A stretch of DNA of 64,000 nt from the NCBI RefSeq assembly GCF_000974685.2, contig NZ_AP018738.1:1240001-1304000 (forward strand), read 5' to 3'. Within the stretch, counting starts at the first letter, position 1, and every line of letters begins with the position of its first letter. The position numbers were made by a program, and so were the translations under genes. Under the pieces are notes generated by a model. It searched no databases. It saw only the letters and a list, made by a program, of their open reading frames with translations, and was not told where the DNA came from. Source of the DNA: Ferriphaselus amnicola. Lineage in GTDB: Bacteria; Pseudomonadota; Gammaproteobacteria; Burkholderiales; Gallionellaceae. This document shows positions 53,656 through 61,517 of this stretch, in pieces.

Positions 53656-54205
53656 GAGCTTTCAGGCGTTGTTGCGCCACGGCATAAATCAGCACGGCGG
53701 GGATAAGATAGACCACTGCGCTGCTAAGGTAAGGCACGTAGTATTGCGCCACACGTTCAGTGTATTCGCTGAAATTCATCTCTGGGAAACGTCCAGAAAA
53801 CACGTAGAACGCACTATTGGAAATCAGGAACGCGATACTCATGGCAAGAAAGGAGATCGCGGAAAATACGCTTAAGCTGCGCAGTGTATCTTGATGCAAA
53901 CGCGCATAAACCCTCCCCGCCGCCCATAATACGAGGTAGGTCGGAATCAACGCCCAATACGCAGGTGTAACGCAAAAGTCGCTCACACCAAATTGCGTGA
54001 TGGCGAGGTAATCAATTACGACCGCTTCGATGAACAATGCAGCAAAAAATACGGGACTAGCAATAAAAAATCCCGCGAGAATAAAAATCGCTAACGACGC
54101 GTCGGGTAAATGCAGCGATGTGCCGAAGTGGTGCATACGCGTAGCTGCCATCAAGGCCACCAAACTTACCGCGATGAGCAGCGAGCGATTCGATAAAGTT
54201 TTCAT
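53645..54205 (-). CDS. btuM: BtuM-like solitary cobalamin importer
   Basis: The 186-residue integral membrane protein has about six hydrophobic segments and no ATP-binding part. Its size, its place between btuB and cobO, and a cysteine at residue 78 in FGVSDFCVTPAYWALIP fit BtuM, the solitary ECF-type S-component whose Cys80 in Thiobacillus denitrificans holds the cobalt. BtuM imports cobalamin across the inner membrane without a recognised ATPase. Here it would receive B12 from BtuB. The assignment rests on that pattern and should be checked by alignment. Confidence 0.78.
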   Translation of the reverse strand: MKTLSNRSLLIAVSLVALMAATRMHHFGTSLHLPDASLAIFILAGFFIASPVFFAALFIEAVVIDYLAITQFGVSDFCVTPAYWALIPTYLVLWAAGRVYARLHQDTLRSLSVFSAISFLAMSIAFLISNSAFYVFSGRFPEMNFSEYTERVAQYYVPYLSSAVVYLIPAVLIYAVAQQRLKAHAG

Positions 54206-54258
54206 ATGGGCTCCTTAACATAGGGAGTGAGCGCGATGACACGCCCACTTGAGTCAGA

Positions 54259-56082
54259 TTATTGCTTGGCTTGGTAATTCAGCGTGAAGTATAACCCGCG
54301 TCGTGCCTGATTAAAGAACTGTGCCGTCTCATATTGCTTGTCGAGCAAGTTGTCCAGGCGACCCTGCAACAGCCATTCGGGCGAAAAGCGATACTCTGCA
54401 CGAATATCGAGCAGGCCGTAACCCGCCAGCTTTTTACCCGCCGTATTGGCCAGATCGTCGTAACGGCGGCCTTCGCCATACAATGAGCTGGCCACACGAA
54501 TTGCGCCAAAGTCATGCGCCACTTCGATACGAAGCGCTTCAGTCGCTCGGCGGTTTAACAATTTGCCACTATTTCTACCCGAGGTCTGACGCGGATCTTG
54601 CAATGTCAACGTAGTGTTAATGTCCCACTCCGCCAATTGCGCTTTGAGTTGCCCCTCCACGCCAGTCAACCGTGCCGTGTTAATATTGACTGGATTGAAA
54701 AACGCATCAAAGCCAATCAAATCGGTAATGTCCGTTTGATAGGCATTCAGCGACCATTTGCCCAGCACTCCACGTCCCGCCAGGCCAACTTCCGCGCTGC
54801 GTGACAACTCTGGACGCAAGGTCGCCGAGCCAAAACCAGGGTAATACAACTGGTTGAAGGTCGGTGCCTTGAATGCCGTGCCATAGGAGGCGGTCAACCG
54901 AGTAGCGTCACTCAGCGCATAACCGTAGCTCAATCCCCCCGTGGTGTGCCCGCCGAATTGCTGATTGTCGTCACGGCGTGCGTTGGCTTGCACGCTGTGG
55001 GCACCGAAACCGCCCTGATACTGCCCAAACACAGCTTGGTTGTTGCGCGTAGTTTTGGCGTACAGTGTAGAGCTGTCCACGCGATCATTTTGATAGTCCG
55101 CCCCTGCCGTGAGCAGATGACTATCGCCCACGGCAACATCGTTTTGCCACGTCAAACTGTCACGTTGCGTGTTGAAGCGACTGTTGTAAAGACCATTAAA
55201 AAAGGCGGTTGAATTATCTTGGCTACTACCCGCACGCAGCGTCATCTTCCAGTCTTGCATGGGGGAAAATTTGAGCGAGCCGCCAACAACCTGTTGCACG
55301 CCTTCAGCTTGATTTCCGGCGAAGCGGCTGCCGTCATATTGATTTTTGCTATTCGCACGCAACACCTGCGCTTCAGCCACTAGACCGTTGTCAAAGTGAT
55401 AGCCTCCATTCAAGCCTAGCGAAGTCGTGTGGTAGCCGTCCTTGTCCGGTTCATTGACAAAACAGCCTGCGACTAAACTACCGCGACAGGCGTTGAAGCC
55501 GCGCACATTTTGCTGATTCACTTTGGCATTGAACCAGCCCTGCTCACCGCCACCGCTCAAGCCAGCACTACTATTGTACGTGCCATAACTGCCCGCCGTG
55601 AAGCTCGCGCTAGGAGTCAAGGCTCCACCGCCTTTTTTGGTAAATATCTGGATCACGCCGCCAATCGCTTCCGAGCCATACAGGCTGGCACGCGGACCGC
55701 GCACAATTTCAATTCTCTCGATTTGTGCGACTGGAATATCCTGAAATGAGGCTGTACCCGTAGTTGCCGAACCGATTTTTATTCCGTCGACTAACACCAA
55801 CACATGATCGGCATTACTACCGCGTAAAAATACTGAGGTAGCTTTCCCTGCGCCACCGTTATTACTGATCGTCAAACCCGCCACACCGCGCAACACGTCC
55901 TGCATGGACTGCGCCTGCAAGCGATCTATCTGTTCACGGGTGATAACAGTAACGGACGCCAAAGTTGCATCGGCAGATTGCTCGGTGCGCGTGGCGGTCA
56001 CCAACACTTCCGGCAGCGTATTTTCTGCAAATGCGTGGGAGGTTGCTGCACATAAAATGGCAGCAGAAAGTTTGTATTGCAT
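54259..56082 (-). CDS. btuB: TonB-dependent cobalamin receptor
   Basis: The 607-residue protein has a signal peptide (MQYKLSAAILCAATSHAFA), a TonB box region LPEVLVTATR at the mature N-terminus, a plug domain (SVTVITREQIDRLQAQSMQDVLRGVAGLTI ... VFLRGSNADHVLVLVDGIKI ... IERIEIVRGPRASLYGSEAIGGVIQIFTK) and a beta-barrel ending RRGLYFTLNYQAKQ. It would take up cobalamin or cobinamide through the outer membrane. It is the first gene of the B12 operon behind a riboswitch; AGGAG lies near 56090. Confidence 0.95.
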   Translation of the reverse strand: MQYKLSAAILCAATSHAFAENTLPEVLVTATRTEQSADATLASVTVITREQIDRLQAQSMQDVLRGVAGLTISNNGGAGKATSVFLRGSNADHVLVLVDGIKIGSATTGTASFQDIPVAQIERIEIVRGPRASLYGSEAIGGVIQIFTKKGGGALTPSASFTAGSYGTYNSSAGLSGGGEQGWFNAKVNQQNVRGFNACRGSLVAGCFVNEPDKDGYHTTSLGLNGGYHFDNGLVAEAQVLRANSKNQYDGSRFAGNQAEGVQQVVGGSLKFSPMQDWKMTLRAGSSQDNSTAFFNGLYNSRFNTQRDSLTWQNDVAVGDSHLLTAGADYQNDRVDSSTLYAKTTRNNQAVFGQYQGGFGAHSVQANARRDDNQQFGGHTTGGLSYGYALSDATRLTASYGTAFKAPTFNQLYYPGFGSATLRPELSRSAEVGLAGRGVLGKWSLNAYQTDITDLIGFDAFFNPVNINTARLTGVEGQLKAQLAEWDINTTLTLQDPRQTSGRNSGKLLNRRATEALRIEVAHDFGAIRVASSLYGEGRRYDDLANTAGKKLAGYGLLDIRAEYRFSPEWLLQGRLDNLLDKQYETAQFFNQARRGLYFTLNYQAKQ

Positions 56083-56162
56083 AATTTAAAGCACTCCTGA
56101 TAAACCCCAGCGACCCCGCTAGAGCGTTAATAATCAGAAGAAGTGCGGACAGCAAACAATCA

Positions 56163-56179
56163 GCTTTCTTTGAGAAAGC
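56163..56179 (-). promoter_or_regulatory. hairpin between the riboswitch and btuB
   Basis: GCTTTCT and AGAAAGC form a 7-bp stem with a 3-base loop. It lies about 50 bases behind the aptamer and lacks a T-tract on the minus strand, so the expression platform may act on translation rather than termination. Confidence 0.4.
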
Positions 56180-56229
56180 ACGCTGCAAAATGAATCACCA
56201 CGAAGCCGCCACCCGCGCCCTCTTCTGCT

Positions 56230-56405
56230 CGTATGCAATCAGGCCGGTATCCGGGCTCACAAGTTTTGATCTGTCGCCTTCCCATGATTGCTCACAGTGG
56301 CATGATGACAAACCCACACTTATTTACCGTTGCGGGGGCAGCACAGGTATTTCACCTGTTTCCCGTTTAACTTACCTGCAAGCAGGAAAGCACCTCAAAG
56401 CGGCG
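56230..56405 (-). promoter_or_regulatory. cobalamin riboswitch
   Basis: Read on the minus strand: the P3-P6 core contains CCCCCGCAACGGTAA, GCCACTG and GGGAAGGCGACAG, and the B12 box AGCCCGGATACCGGCC is at 56242-56257. These are the defining parts of a cobalamin aptamer. It lies about 150 bases before btuB and should repress uptake and the following synthesis genes when adenosylcobalamin is ample. Confidence 0.95.
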
Positions 56406-56580
56406 CGCATCCTAGCACAGAAGCCGAGTAACCACCAAACAGGCTATTGACAATACTTTTATGCTGGTTGGTGGTAAAAGTGGCGTAATACCATAACGCA
56501 TGACAGTTAGTTTGCAGCTCATATGATGTAACCGACGTTCTACAAAGAAGAGTTGCCGATAATATTGCCAAGCCAAAAAA

Positions 56581-56621
56581 GCAAGATTATCTTGCGGATT
56601 TCAATATGCAAGATGTAGAAT
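56581..56621 (+). promoter_or_regulatory. operator and promoter of the XRE-peptidase operon
   Basis: GCAAGATTATCTTGC (56581-56595) is a 15-base palindrome overlapping a -35 box TTGCGG (56592-56597). A half-site GCAAGAT (56608-56614) lies in the 18-base spacer before TAGAAT (56616-56621). Such layout fits autorepression by the first gene product. The segment 56411-56580 otherwise shows nothing definite. Confidence 0.75.
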
Positions 56622-56645
56622 ATCGACCTTGAGGGGGCAATTACC

Positions 56646-57767
56646 ATGTTTGAAAAAATCTCGCAAAAGCTGATCGGCTACCGCGTCAAAGCAGCACGCG
56701 ATGCGAAGGGCTGGACACAAGATCAGCTCACACAACACCTCGGCTTGAATGATCGCCAGTCGGTTTCCGATATTGAGAACGGCAAACGCGCGTTGAAGCC
56801 GGAGGAACTGCTGACGCTATCCGATCTTCTGGATCGTGACATCGAATTTTTCATTGATCCATTCACCGTCGCTGGCGAGGCACAATTCTCGTGGCGTGCA
56901 GCCCCCGAAGTTCCTGAAGACAGCCTTGACGGTTTCGAACTAAAGGCTGGGCAATGGATCGGCCTGCTGCGCTGGCTGCGTGAGCAGCAAGACAGCCGTG
57001 CGAGTGTACTCAAACGTGCCTTACGTCTGTCAGCACAGTCTTCATTCGAGGACGCACAAGAGCGCGCTGAAAGCTTGGCAGCCGAACTTGATCTTGGTGT
57101 CATTCCTGCAGAGTCCTTAATTGATAAAATCGAGCGCGAGCTCGACATTCCGGTGCTTTTTGTAGACACACTAGAGGCGGACGATGGCAAATCCATCTCG
57201 GGTGCGACCTGTCATCTCGAAGAAATGGGCGTTATTCTCATCAACCGAAATGAAACCGAGGCGCGTCGCCTCTACGATCTGGCACACGAGCTATTCCACG
57301 CGCTGACATGGGATGCAATGAAGCCTGACCATCGCGAATCCAACTCGCTTGAGGATCGTAATAAAAAGAAGCGAATCGAACAACTGGCCGACAATTTTGC
57401 AGCCGCGCTACTAATGCCTCGTGCGTCTCTCGACAAATTAATCGACCGTGACCGCCTAGACGACGTCGCACATCTCTGCGAAGTTGCAGCGCTGCTACGT
57501 GTTGCACCAGTCGCGCTCGCGTGGCGACTTTTAAACCTCAAACTCATCAGTGAGGACACTCGCCGCAACCTCTCGCTGGAGACGCAACGATCATCGGTAT
57601 CTGGTCCACCCAAACGGTTTTCAACAGCGTTTGTGCGCATGCTTCACGAAGCACTTGAAAATGGGCGATTGTCGGCACGTAAAGCCTCAAAAACCATGGG
57701 ACTGGGGCTGGGCGGTTTGAACGAACTTTTTGCTCAGTACGACCTCACCGCACCGTTCGAACTTTGA
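56646..57767 (+). CDS. XRE-family HTH fused to M78 (ImmA/IrrE) peptidase
   Basis: The 373-residue protein has an N-terminal XRE helix-turn-helix (LIGYRVKAARDAKGWTQDQLTQHLGLNDRQSVSDIENGKRALKPEELLTLSDLL, residues 8-62) and a zinc peptidase with HEXXH-type LAHELFHALT near residue 215. Related proteins cut repressors or act as antitoxins and sensors in toxin-antitoxin loci. AGGGGG lies before the ATG. It heads a four-gene operon and likely controls the palindromic operator in front of it. Confidence 0.92.
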   Translation: MFEKISQKLIGYRVKAARDAKGWTQDQLTQHLGLNDRQSVSDIENGKRALKPEELLTLSDLLDRDIEFFIDPFTVAGEAQFSWRAAPEVPEDSLDGFELKAGQWIGLLRWLREQQDSRASVLKRALRLSAQSSFEDAQERAESLAAELDLGVIPAESLIDKIERELDIPVLFVDTLEADDGKSISGATCHLEEMGVILINRNETEARRLYDLAHELFHALTWDAMKPDHRESNSLEDRNKKKRIEQLADNFAAALLMPRASLDKLIDRDRLDDVAHLCEVAALLRVAPVALAWRLLNLKLISEDTRRNLSLETQRSSVSGPPKRFSTAFVRMLHEALENGRLSARKASKTMGLGLGGLNELFAQYDLTAPFEL

Positions 57768-57779
57768 GGTGCAGACCGT

Positions 57780-58301
57780 ATGCCGACAACCCGAGTTTTC
57801 GCTGATACCAATGTCATCCTCGAAGCATTCCGAACCGGCTGCTGGACAGCAATCAGTAGCCATTTTTCTATTGAAACAGTCGAAAAATGTGTAGAGGAAA
57901 CTCTCACTGGCAACCCCAACGACCCGCGCCACATTTCGGTACTTCCGGCAGACCTGAATGCCGGACTCGCTGGCCAGCACCCTGTAACGCGCAAAGAACT
58001 TGCATCGCTGGTGCTCTCACATCACTCATGCAGCACGCTCGACGATGGTGAAAAACATCTACTGGCGTGGCTGCTCGCGAATAAGCTATTGCCCTCAGCA
58101 ATCGTTGTCGTGACAACCGCCGATAAGGCTGCGTTGATTGCGACGCACGCACTTGGCTGGCTTGACTGCGCGGTATCGCTGGAGGATTTGGCACGTAAAG
58201 CCGGGGTCGGTCGCACCAACCTTGACGCGCTCGCCCTACAGTACCGGGAAGATTGGCTGTCGGGCATCAAGACCAAGATTCGGATGGGTATTATCCCGTG
58301 A
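57780..58301 (+). CDS. PIN-like nuclease, possible toxin
   Basis: The 173-residue protein has the PIN pattern: FADTNVILEAF (first Asp), IETVEKCVEETL (Glu), DDGEKHLLAWLLANKLL and VVTTADKAALIA (late Asp). PIN domains are Mg-dependent RNases. It lies 12 bases after the XRE-peptidase gene. An XRE-ImmA gene plus a PIN-like gene is a known arrangement of type II toxin-antitoxin loci, in which the XRE protein is the antitoxin. Confidence 0.82.
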   Translation: MPTTRVFADTNVILEAFRTGCWTAISSHFSIETVEKCVEETLTGNPNDPRHISVLPADLNAGLAGQHPVTRKELASLVLSHHSCSTLDDGEKHLLAWLLANKLLPSAIVVVTTADKAALIATHALGWLDCAVSLEDLARKAGVGRTNLDALALQYREDWLSGIKTKIRMGIIP

Positions 58302-58331
58302 GCAAGGCGTAACCTTATAACTGGAGTGCAC

Positions 58332-58730
58332 ATGGGAATTACCAAATTATGGCTGCAGGATCAGCAATTCGCCCGAAGCATTGAGCGTCAAATTGATAGA
58401 TCGACACTGATCGATCTGCTCGGGATTGTGCTCTATGAAGCGGATCGCGCTGCGAGGCTGGAGGATGCTGGTTTTGCCGATCAAGCGCCAAGTGTTGACT
58501 GCCTGTTCGATTACGTTCTCGATGCACTGGGAATTCCTGCTGAAAACGACACGTTTAGTCGCGAGTCATTCAGCGCTCTGTTTTATAACGACTACTGGCT
58601 GGAACATCGGTTTGAGTCGTTGGATATGGTACTGACTGCGCTGGAAGAACTTCGGGATTCGATTGCTGCAAGGTCAGCCAGCGCTGAGGTACTGCGTGCT
58701 GGTTTTCGCGTTATCGATCCCGATGCATGA
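58332..58730 (+). CDS. unknown protein of the XRE-PIN-HNH operon
   Basis: The 132-residue acidic protein (MGITKLWLQDQQFARSIERQIDRSTLIDLLGIVLYEADRAARLEDAGFADQ) is largely helical. GGAG lies 6 bases before the ATG at 58332; a GTG at 58326 is less likely. It starts 30 bases after the PIN gene and overlaps the HNH gene by 8 bases, so it is coupled to it. I do not recognise the family. Confidence 0.78.
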   Translation: MGITKLWLQDQQFARSIERQIDRSTLIDLLGIVLYEADRAARLEDAGFADQAPSVDCLFDYVLDALGIPAENDTFSRESFSALFYNDYWLEHRFESLDMVLTALEELRDSIAARSASAEVLRAGFRVIDPDA

Positions 58731-59946
58731 ACAACCAACTTGTATTTACTGCGGGGAACCCGGTCAATTCACCGATGAACATATTTTTCCCGCTGGACTT
58801 GGCGGTGATGATCGGCGCTTTTTACTCAAGAAGCTAGTTTGTGCCAATTGCAATACGGGCATTTTTTCAAAGCTCGAAGCCAAGTTTATGAGAAACTCAC
58901 CAGCCGCACTTGCACGTATTTTTTTGCAAGGGCAAGGACGAGGAAGCGGCAAAAAAGCAAGCATCCCAAGACTGGATACAGCAAGCAACTCGATTGCAGA
59001 TCCTCATTCAGGTCATGAACTTGAATCTGGTCTGGGGGCCGGCGGCATACCGACTGTGATGCCGCAAATCGTTATCAGCAAAGAAAAACTAGGCCTTTCC
59101 GGGCCAGATGTTATCGGCATTCGAGCTTTGCTTGATCAGATTTCTTCCTTGCTCATTAAGGATGTACTCATTGTCGACAAACAAAAACAAAGCTCTATCA
59201 TTAGCTACGGTGTAACGACCTTCATTTGGTCAGATGATAAATACAACTTTGCTTCGACGGAACAGTTGGCACAACCACCAAGTGAGTGCATCTGGCTAGA
59301 GCCGCTGAAAAATTCCGGGGATACAGAAATAGCAAGATTATTTTTGCGGCCGACTGGGCAACTCGTTTTACGCTCAGAAACAACGGAACAAATTCCTGAA
59401 TGGCTCTCAATTGTAAGGTCACAACTTTCTGCTCTTTCTGGAGCAGAACTTCCCGATCCGAAGACCATTGAGAAACCGAGCATGCACATAGGCATGAATA
59501 TCGACACAGATGCTTACTCTCGTGTGCTGGCAAAAATCGGTATGAATATTGCGATCCACACCTATGGCGAACAGTATTGTCGCGATGCAGCTTTCGACGA
59601 CATCAAGGCCTCTGTTCTAACCGGGAAACCCCCTGTATACATGAATTTAGATGGGGATATTGGGGCCAACTTTGGTGAATTTTTTTCGGCTATGGATGGA
59701 AATTCTCATCTCATGATGTTGGCATCATACTCTCATGGAGCAGGCCGCCACTCAGTTCTATTTGTGATTCGACTATATGGCGGCGCTGTACATGTTATTC
59801 CGCTTGCACGTGATGGAGCTCCCTCCCCACCCATCTCCGAACCAACGTTCTTTACCGTCGATTACGACAATCACATAGTCGAGCAACTTAGCCTCGTTAA
59901 ATTGGCGGAAAAATTAATGGCTCGGAGCCAAATCGAAAATTTATAA
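58723..59946 (+). CDS. HNH nuclease-domain protein
   Basis: The 407-residue protein starts MHEQPTCIYCGEPGQFTDEHIFPAGLGGDDRRFLLKKLVCANCNTGIFSKLE. This is an HNH-like zinc module: two CxxC pairs flank DEHIFP with the catalytic-type histidine. The following 350 residues are unknown, with a beta-rich middle and a C-terminal FVIRLYGGAVHVIPLARDG segment. The start overlaps the preceding gene by 8 bases. GC is lower than in the upstream genes. It may be an effector nuclease of a defence system; that is inference. Confidence 0.82.
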   Translation: MHEQPTCIYCGEPGQFTDEHIFPAGLGGDDRRFLLKKLVCANCNTGIFSKLEAKFMRNSPAALARIFLQGQGRGSGKKASIPRLDTASNSIADPHSGHELESGLGAGGIPTVMPQIVISKEKLGLSGPDVIGIRALLDQISSLLIKDVLIVDKQKQSSIISYGVTTFIWSDDKYNFASTEQLAQPPSECIWLEPLKNSGDTEIARLFLRPTGQLVLRSETTEQIPEWLSIVRSQLSALSGAELPDPKTIEKPSMHIGMNIDTDAYSRVLAKIGMNIAIHTYGEQYCRDAAFDDIKASVLTGKPPVYMNLDGDIGANFGEFFSAMDGNSHLMMLASYSHGAGRHSVLFVIRLYGGAVHVIPLARDGAPSPPISEPTFFTVDYDNHIVEQLSLVKLAEKLMARSQIENL

Positions 59947-59953
59947 CTCAGGA

Positions 59954-59990
59954 CGCCGGTTCAATTCCAAAATCAGCAATTGAACTGGCG
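59954..59990. repeat. 13-bp inverted repeat resembling the ssrA T-arm
   Basis: CGCCGGTTCAATT (59954-59966) and AATTGAACTGGCG (59978-59990) form a long stem with one G-T pair, starting 8 bases after the HNH stop. It may work as a terminator although no T-tract follows. The left half, GGACGCCGGTTCAATTCC (59951-59968), matches the ssrA T-arm at 6621-6638 at 16 of 18 positions. Confidence 0.65.
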
Positions 59991-60089
59991 TTCGCAGTCA
60001 CTCTACCATCAACAAAACAACCTGGTAAATTCCTGATAAGATGCTGCGCAGATAAGGGGTTCTTGCAGATTTCCGCACCCGCCTTTAGT

Positions 60090-60143
60090 GGCTAGTGCGC
60101 GTTGCAGAGAATCGAATTGATACGGGGTTGCGCCCCACCACCA
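60090..60143 (+). pseudogene. decayed copy of the ssrA 3' end
   Basis: GGCTAGTGCGCG, TTGCAGAGAATCG and ACGGGGTTGCGCCCCACCACCA align in order with GGCTAAGTATG, CTGTAGAGGACTCG and ACGGGGGTT...CCCCGCCTCCACCA at the end of ssrA. The bases after it (AATAATAAGG) also match those after ssrA (AATATATAAAGG). A terminator then follows, as it does behind ssrA. Confidence 0.7.
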
Positions 60144-60150
60144 ATAATAA

Positions 60151-60178
60151 GGACTCAGACTCTCTCTGAGTCCTTTTT
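60151..60178 (+). terminator. terminator behind the ssrA relic
   Basis: GGACTCAGA (60151-60159) and TCTGAGTCC (60165-60173) form a perfect 9-bp stem with a 5-base loop, followed by T5. It occupies the same place relative to the relic as the ssrA terminator does at 6661. Confidence 0.88.
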
Positions 60179-60221
60179 CTTTTTCCAAAATCCCGCACAC
60201 GGCGGCTTTATTTTCAACAAG

Positions 60222-60443
60222 TTGCGGACTTCACCTCTCACCACCGGCCTCAAGATCGAGGGCTATTTTCTCTCTCCGCGCCGATATTCTCTGCCGACTC
60301 TCCAACCATGCCGAAACCGAAGTCCGCAAAGGCATTAAATTTCATCCTTTATTTTCATAGAATTACGCGCGGACTCGGATGAACGGTTTGATAGCAGAAT
60401 TACCAAGGGAAATAACCAGCCATATTAGAAGTCTATTCAGGCA
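60222..60443. repeat. diverged second copy of the prophage left end
   Basis: This segment matches 6730-6919: TTGCGGACTTC (60222), TTCTCTCTC-GCGCCG-TATTCTCT, CGAAGTCCGC (60318), ATTACGCGCGGACTCG (60362-60377) and ACGGTTTGAT (60383). Order and spacing are kept, while the sequence between the motifs has diverged. No gene is seen in it. Confidence 0.85.
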
Positions 60444-60539
60444 TCATCCCCATGCCAACAGTGGATCAACAGCCAGACCAAATAGGTTAACGTCGCCCGG
60501 CAACGTACCATCCCGAATCGCCGCAACTATTATTACGGC
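60444..60539 (-). pseudogene. C-terminal remnant of a second recombinase-associated HTH gene
   Basis: The minus strand reads VAAIRDGTLPGDVNLFGLAV and continues DPLLAWG, then a stop at 60446-60444. This aligns without gaps with the last 30 residues of the HTH protein at 6920-7318 (VAAILNDTLPDN...DPPLVWE), about 14 of 30 identical. The gene is cut at 60539, where the cytochrome gene begins. Recombinase and other parts of this second element are gone. Confidence 0.85.
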
Positions 60540-61007
60540 CTATTTTGAGTCCTCAACAAATCGATACATTTCGTGGCAAGCAATACAGTTATTCATAGCG
60601 ACACTCAATTTCGTAATCACCTGATTGCTGTCTTTTGACTTTGCAGCCTCGGCGGCAATGTCGTCAAACTTTCCGCGCGTATCAAAACCGAGCGCCTTCA
60701 TCTCGACGGGAAGCTTCCTAAACAATGACCCCGGTGTGTCTGCCTCAGCTTGCATGCCGGATGCTTTGGCAAATTTGATAACCGCATCAAAATCTTTTTC
60801 GGATGCCGCCGCCAATATTCCCTGTGAGCTTTGCAGCCACACACGCATCTCGAGTAGCAGTGCATTGCGCTCATCTTTACTCAATATGACCGCCTGACGG
60901 CCATCGTCCGATGGCTTGACATTACCTACTGTAAATTTATACCCCAATGCCGCGACAATGACGGTCAACACTGCGACCAGAGTCCAACTTAATTTGCAGC
61001 TCTTCAT
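60540..61007 (-). CDS. membrane-anchored c-type cytochrome (c'-like)
   Basis: The 155-residue protein has an N-terminal membrane anchor or uncleaved signal (LSWTLVAVLTVIVAALGYKF) and a single C-terminal haem site NNCIACHEMYRF (CxxCH). The haem site near the end of a helical domain is the layout of cytochrome c'. It is probably periplasmic. It lies 39 bases behind the second cytochrome gene, forming a pair. Its 3' end abuts the phage relic; the coding sequence appears complete. Confidence 0.85.
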   Translation of the reverse strand: MKSCKLSWTLVAVLTVIVAALGYKFTVGNVKPSDDGRQAVILSKDERNALLLEMRVWLQSSQGILAAASEKDFDAVIKFAKASGMQAEADTPGSLFRKLPVEMKALGFDTRGKFDDIAAEAAKSKDSNQVITKLSVAMNNCIACHEMYRFVEDSK

Positions 61008-61046
61008 ATGATTTGCTCCATGAATGATGGTTGATTATCCGCTGAT

Positions 61047-61484
61047 TTATTTGCTGACTGTGCCGTAGAAATGTTCGACAAATTTCCCACGGAAAGCCTG
61101 ATGGCAACTTAGGCATGAAGATTGCACTTTCTGAAAGGCTGCGATGACTTTCTTTCCATCCTTTTCTTGCGCCGCATGAAGTAGATCATGTGCGGCTTCA
61201 TGTGTTTCGCCATCAAGCGCTTTGAATTTGGGCATGTCAGTTCCCATGAACGACATAATGCGCATTTTTTCCGTCAGCGGAGGTTGTGGATGTTCTGCAA
61301 TCATTGGAGCCGTTTTAACAACCAACTCCCAGTCCTCACGGGAGATTCCATCGGTAATAACCTGCATATTTCTGCCAAGCTCTTTCATCACTTTTTGCAG
61401 TTCCAGTGGTTCTGCTGCCTGCACATGAGATGCGGACAACGCCAGGGAGATAAGGGATGTGGCTACGATCAACTGCTTTTTCAT
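61047..61484 (-). CDS. periplasmic cytochrome c'-type protein
   Basis: The 145-residue protein has a cleavable signal peptide (MKKQLIVATSLISLALSASHVQA, before AEPLELQ), a helical domain and a C-terminal haem motif SSCLSCHQAFRGKFVEHFYG. This is the cytochrome c' family pattern; such proteins bind NO or act as small electron carriers. AAGGA precedes the start. The gene lies downstream of the TetR gene on the same strand. Confidence 0.88.
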   Translation of the reverse strand: MKKQLIVATSLISLALSASHVQAAEPLELQKVMKELGRNMQVITDGISREDWELVVKTAPMIAEHPQPPLTEKMRIMSFMGTDMPKFKALDGETHEAAHDLLHAAQEKDGKKVIAAFQKVQSSCLSCHQAFRGKFVEHFYGTVSK

Positions 61485-61517
61485 GGTAAGTCCTTTCGTG
61501 GGTGAAAATATAATGAA

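Noticed and set aside
60090-60143. A tRNA gene ending in CCACCA
   Set aside because: No anticodon or D-arm can be folded upstream; the sequence aligns better in pieces with the ssrA 3' end.
60379-60624. 81-codon plus-strand frame in the scar
   Set aside because: It spans the relic of the HTH gene and the end of the cytochrome gene in antisense; the minus-strand remnant explains it.
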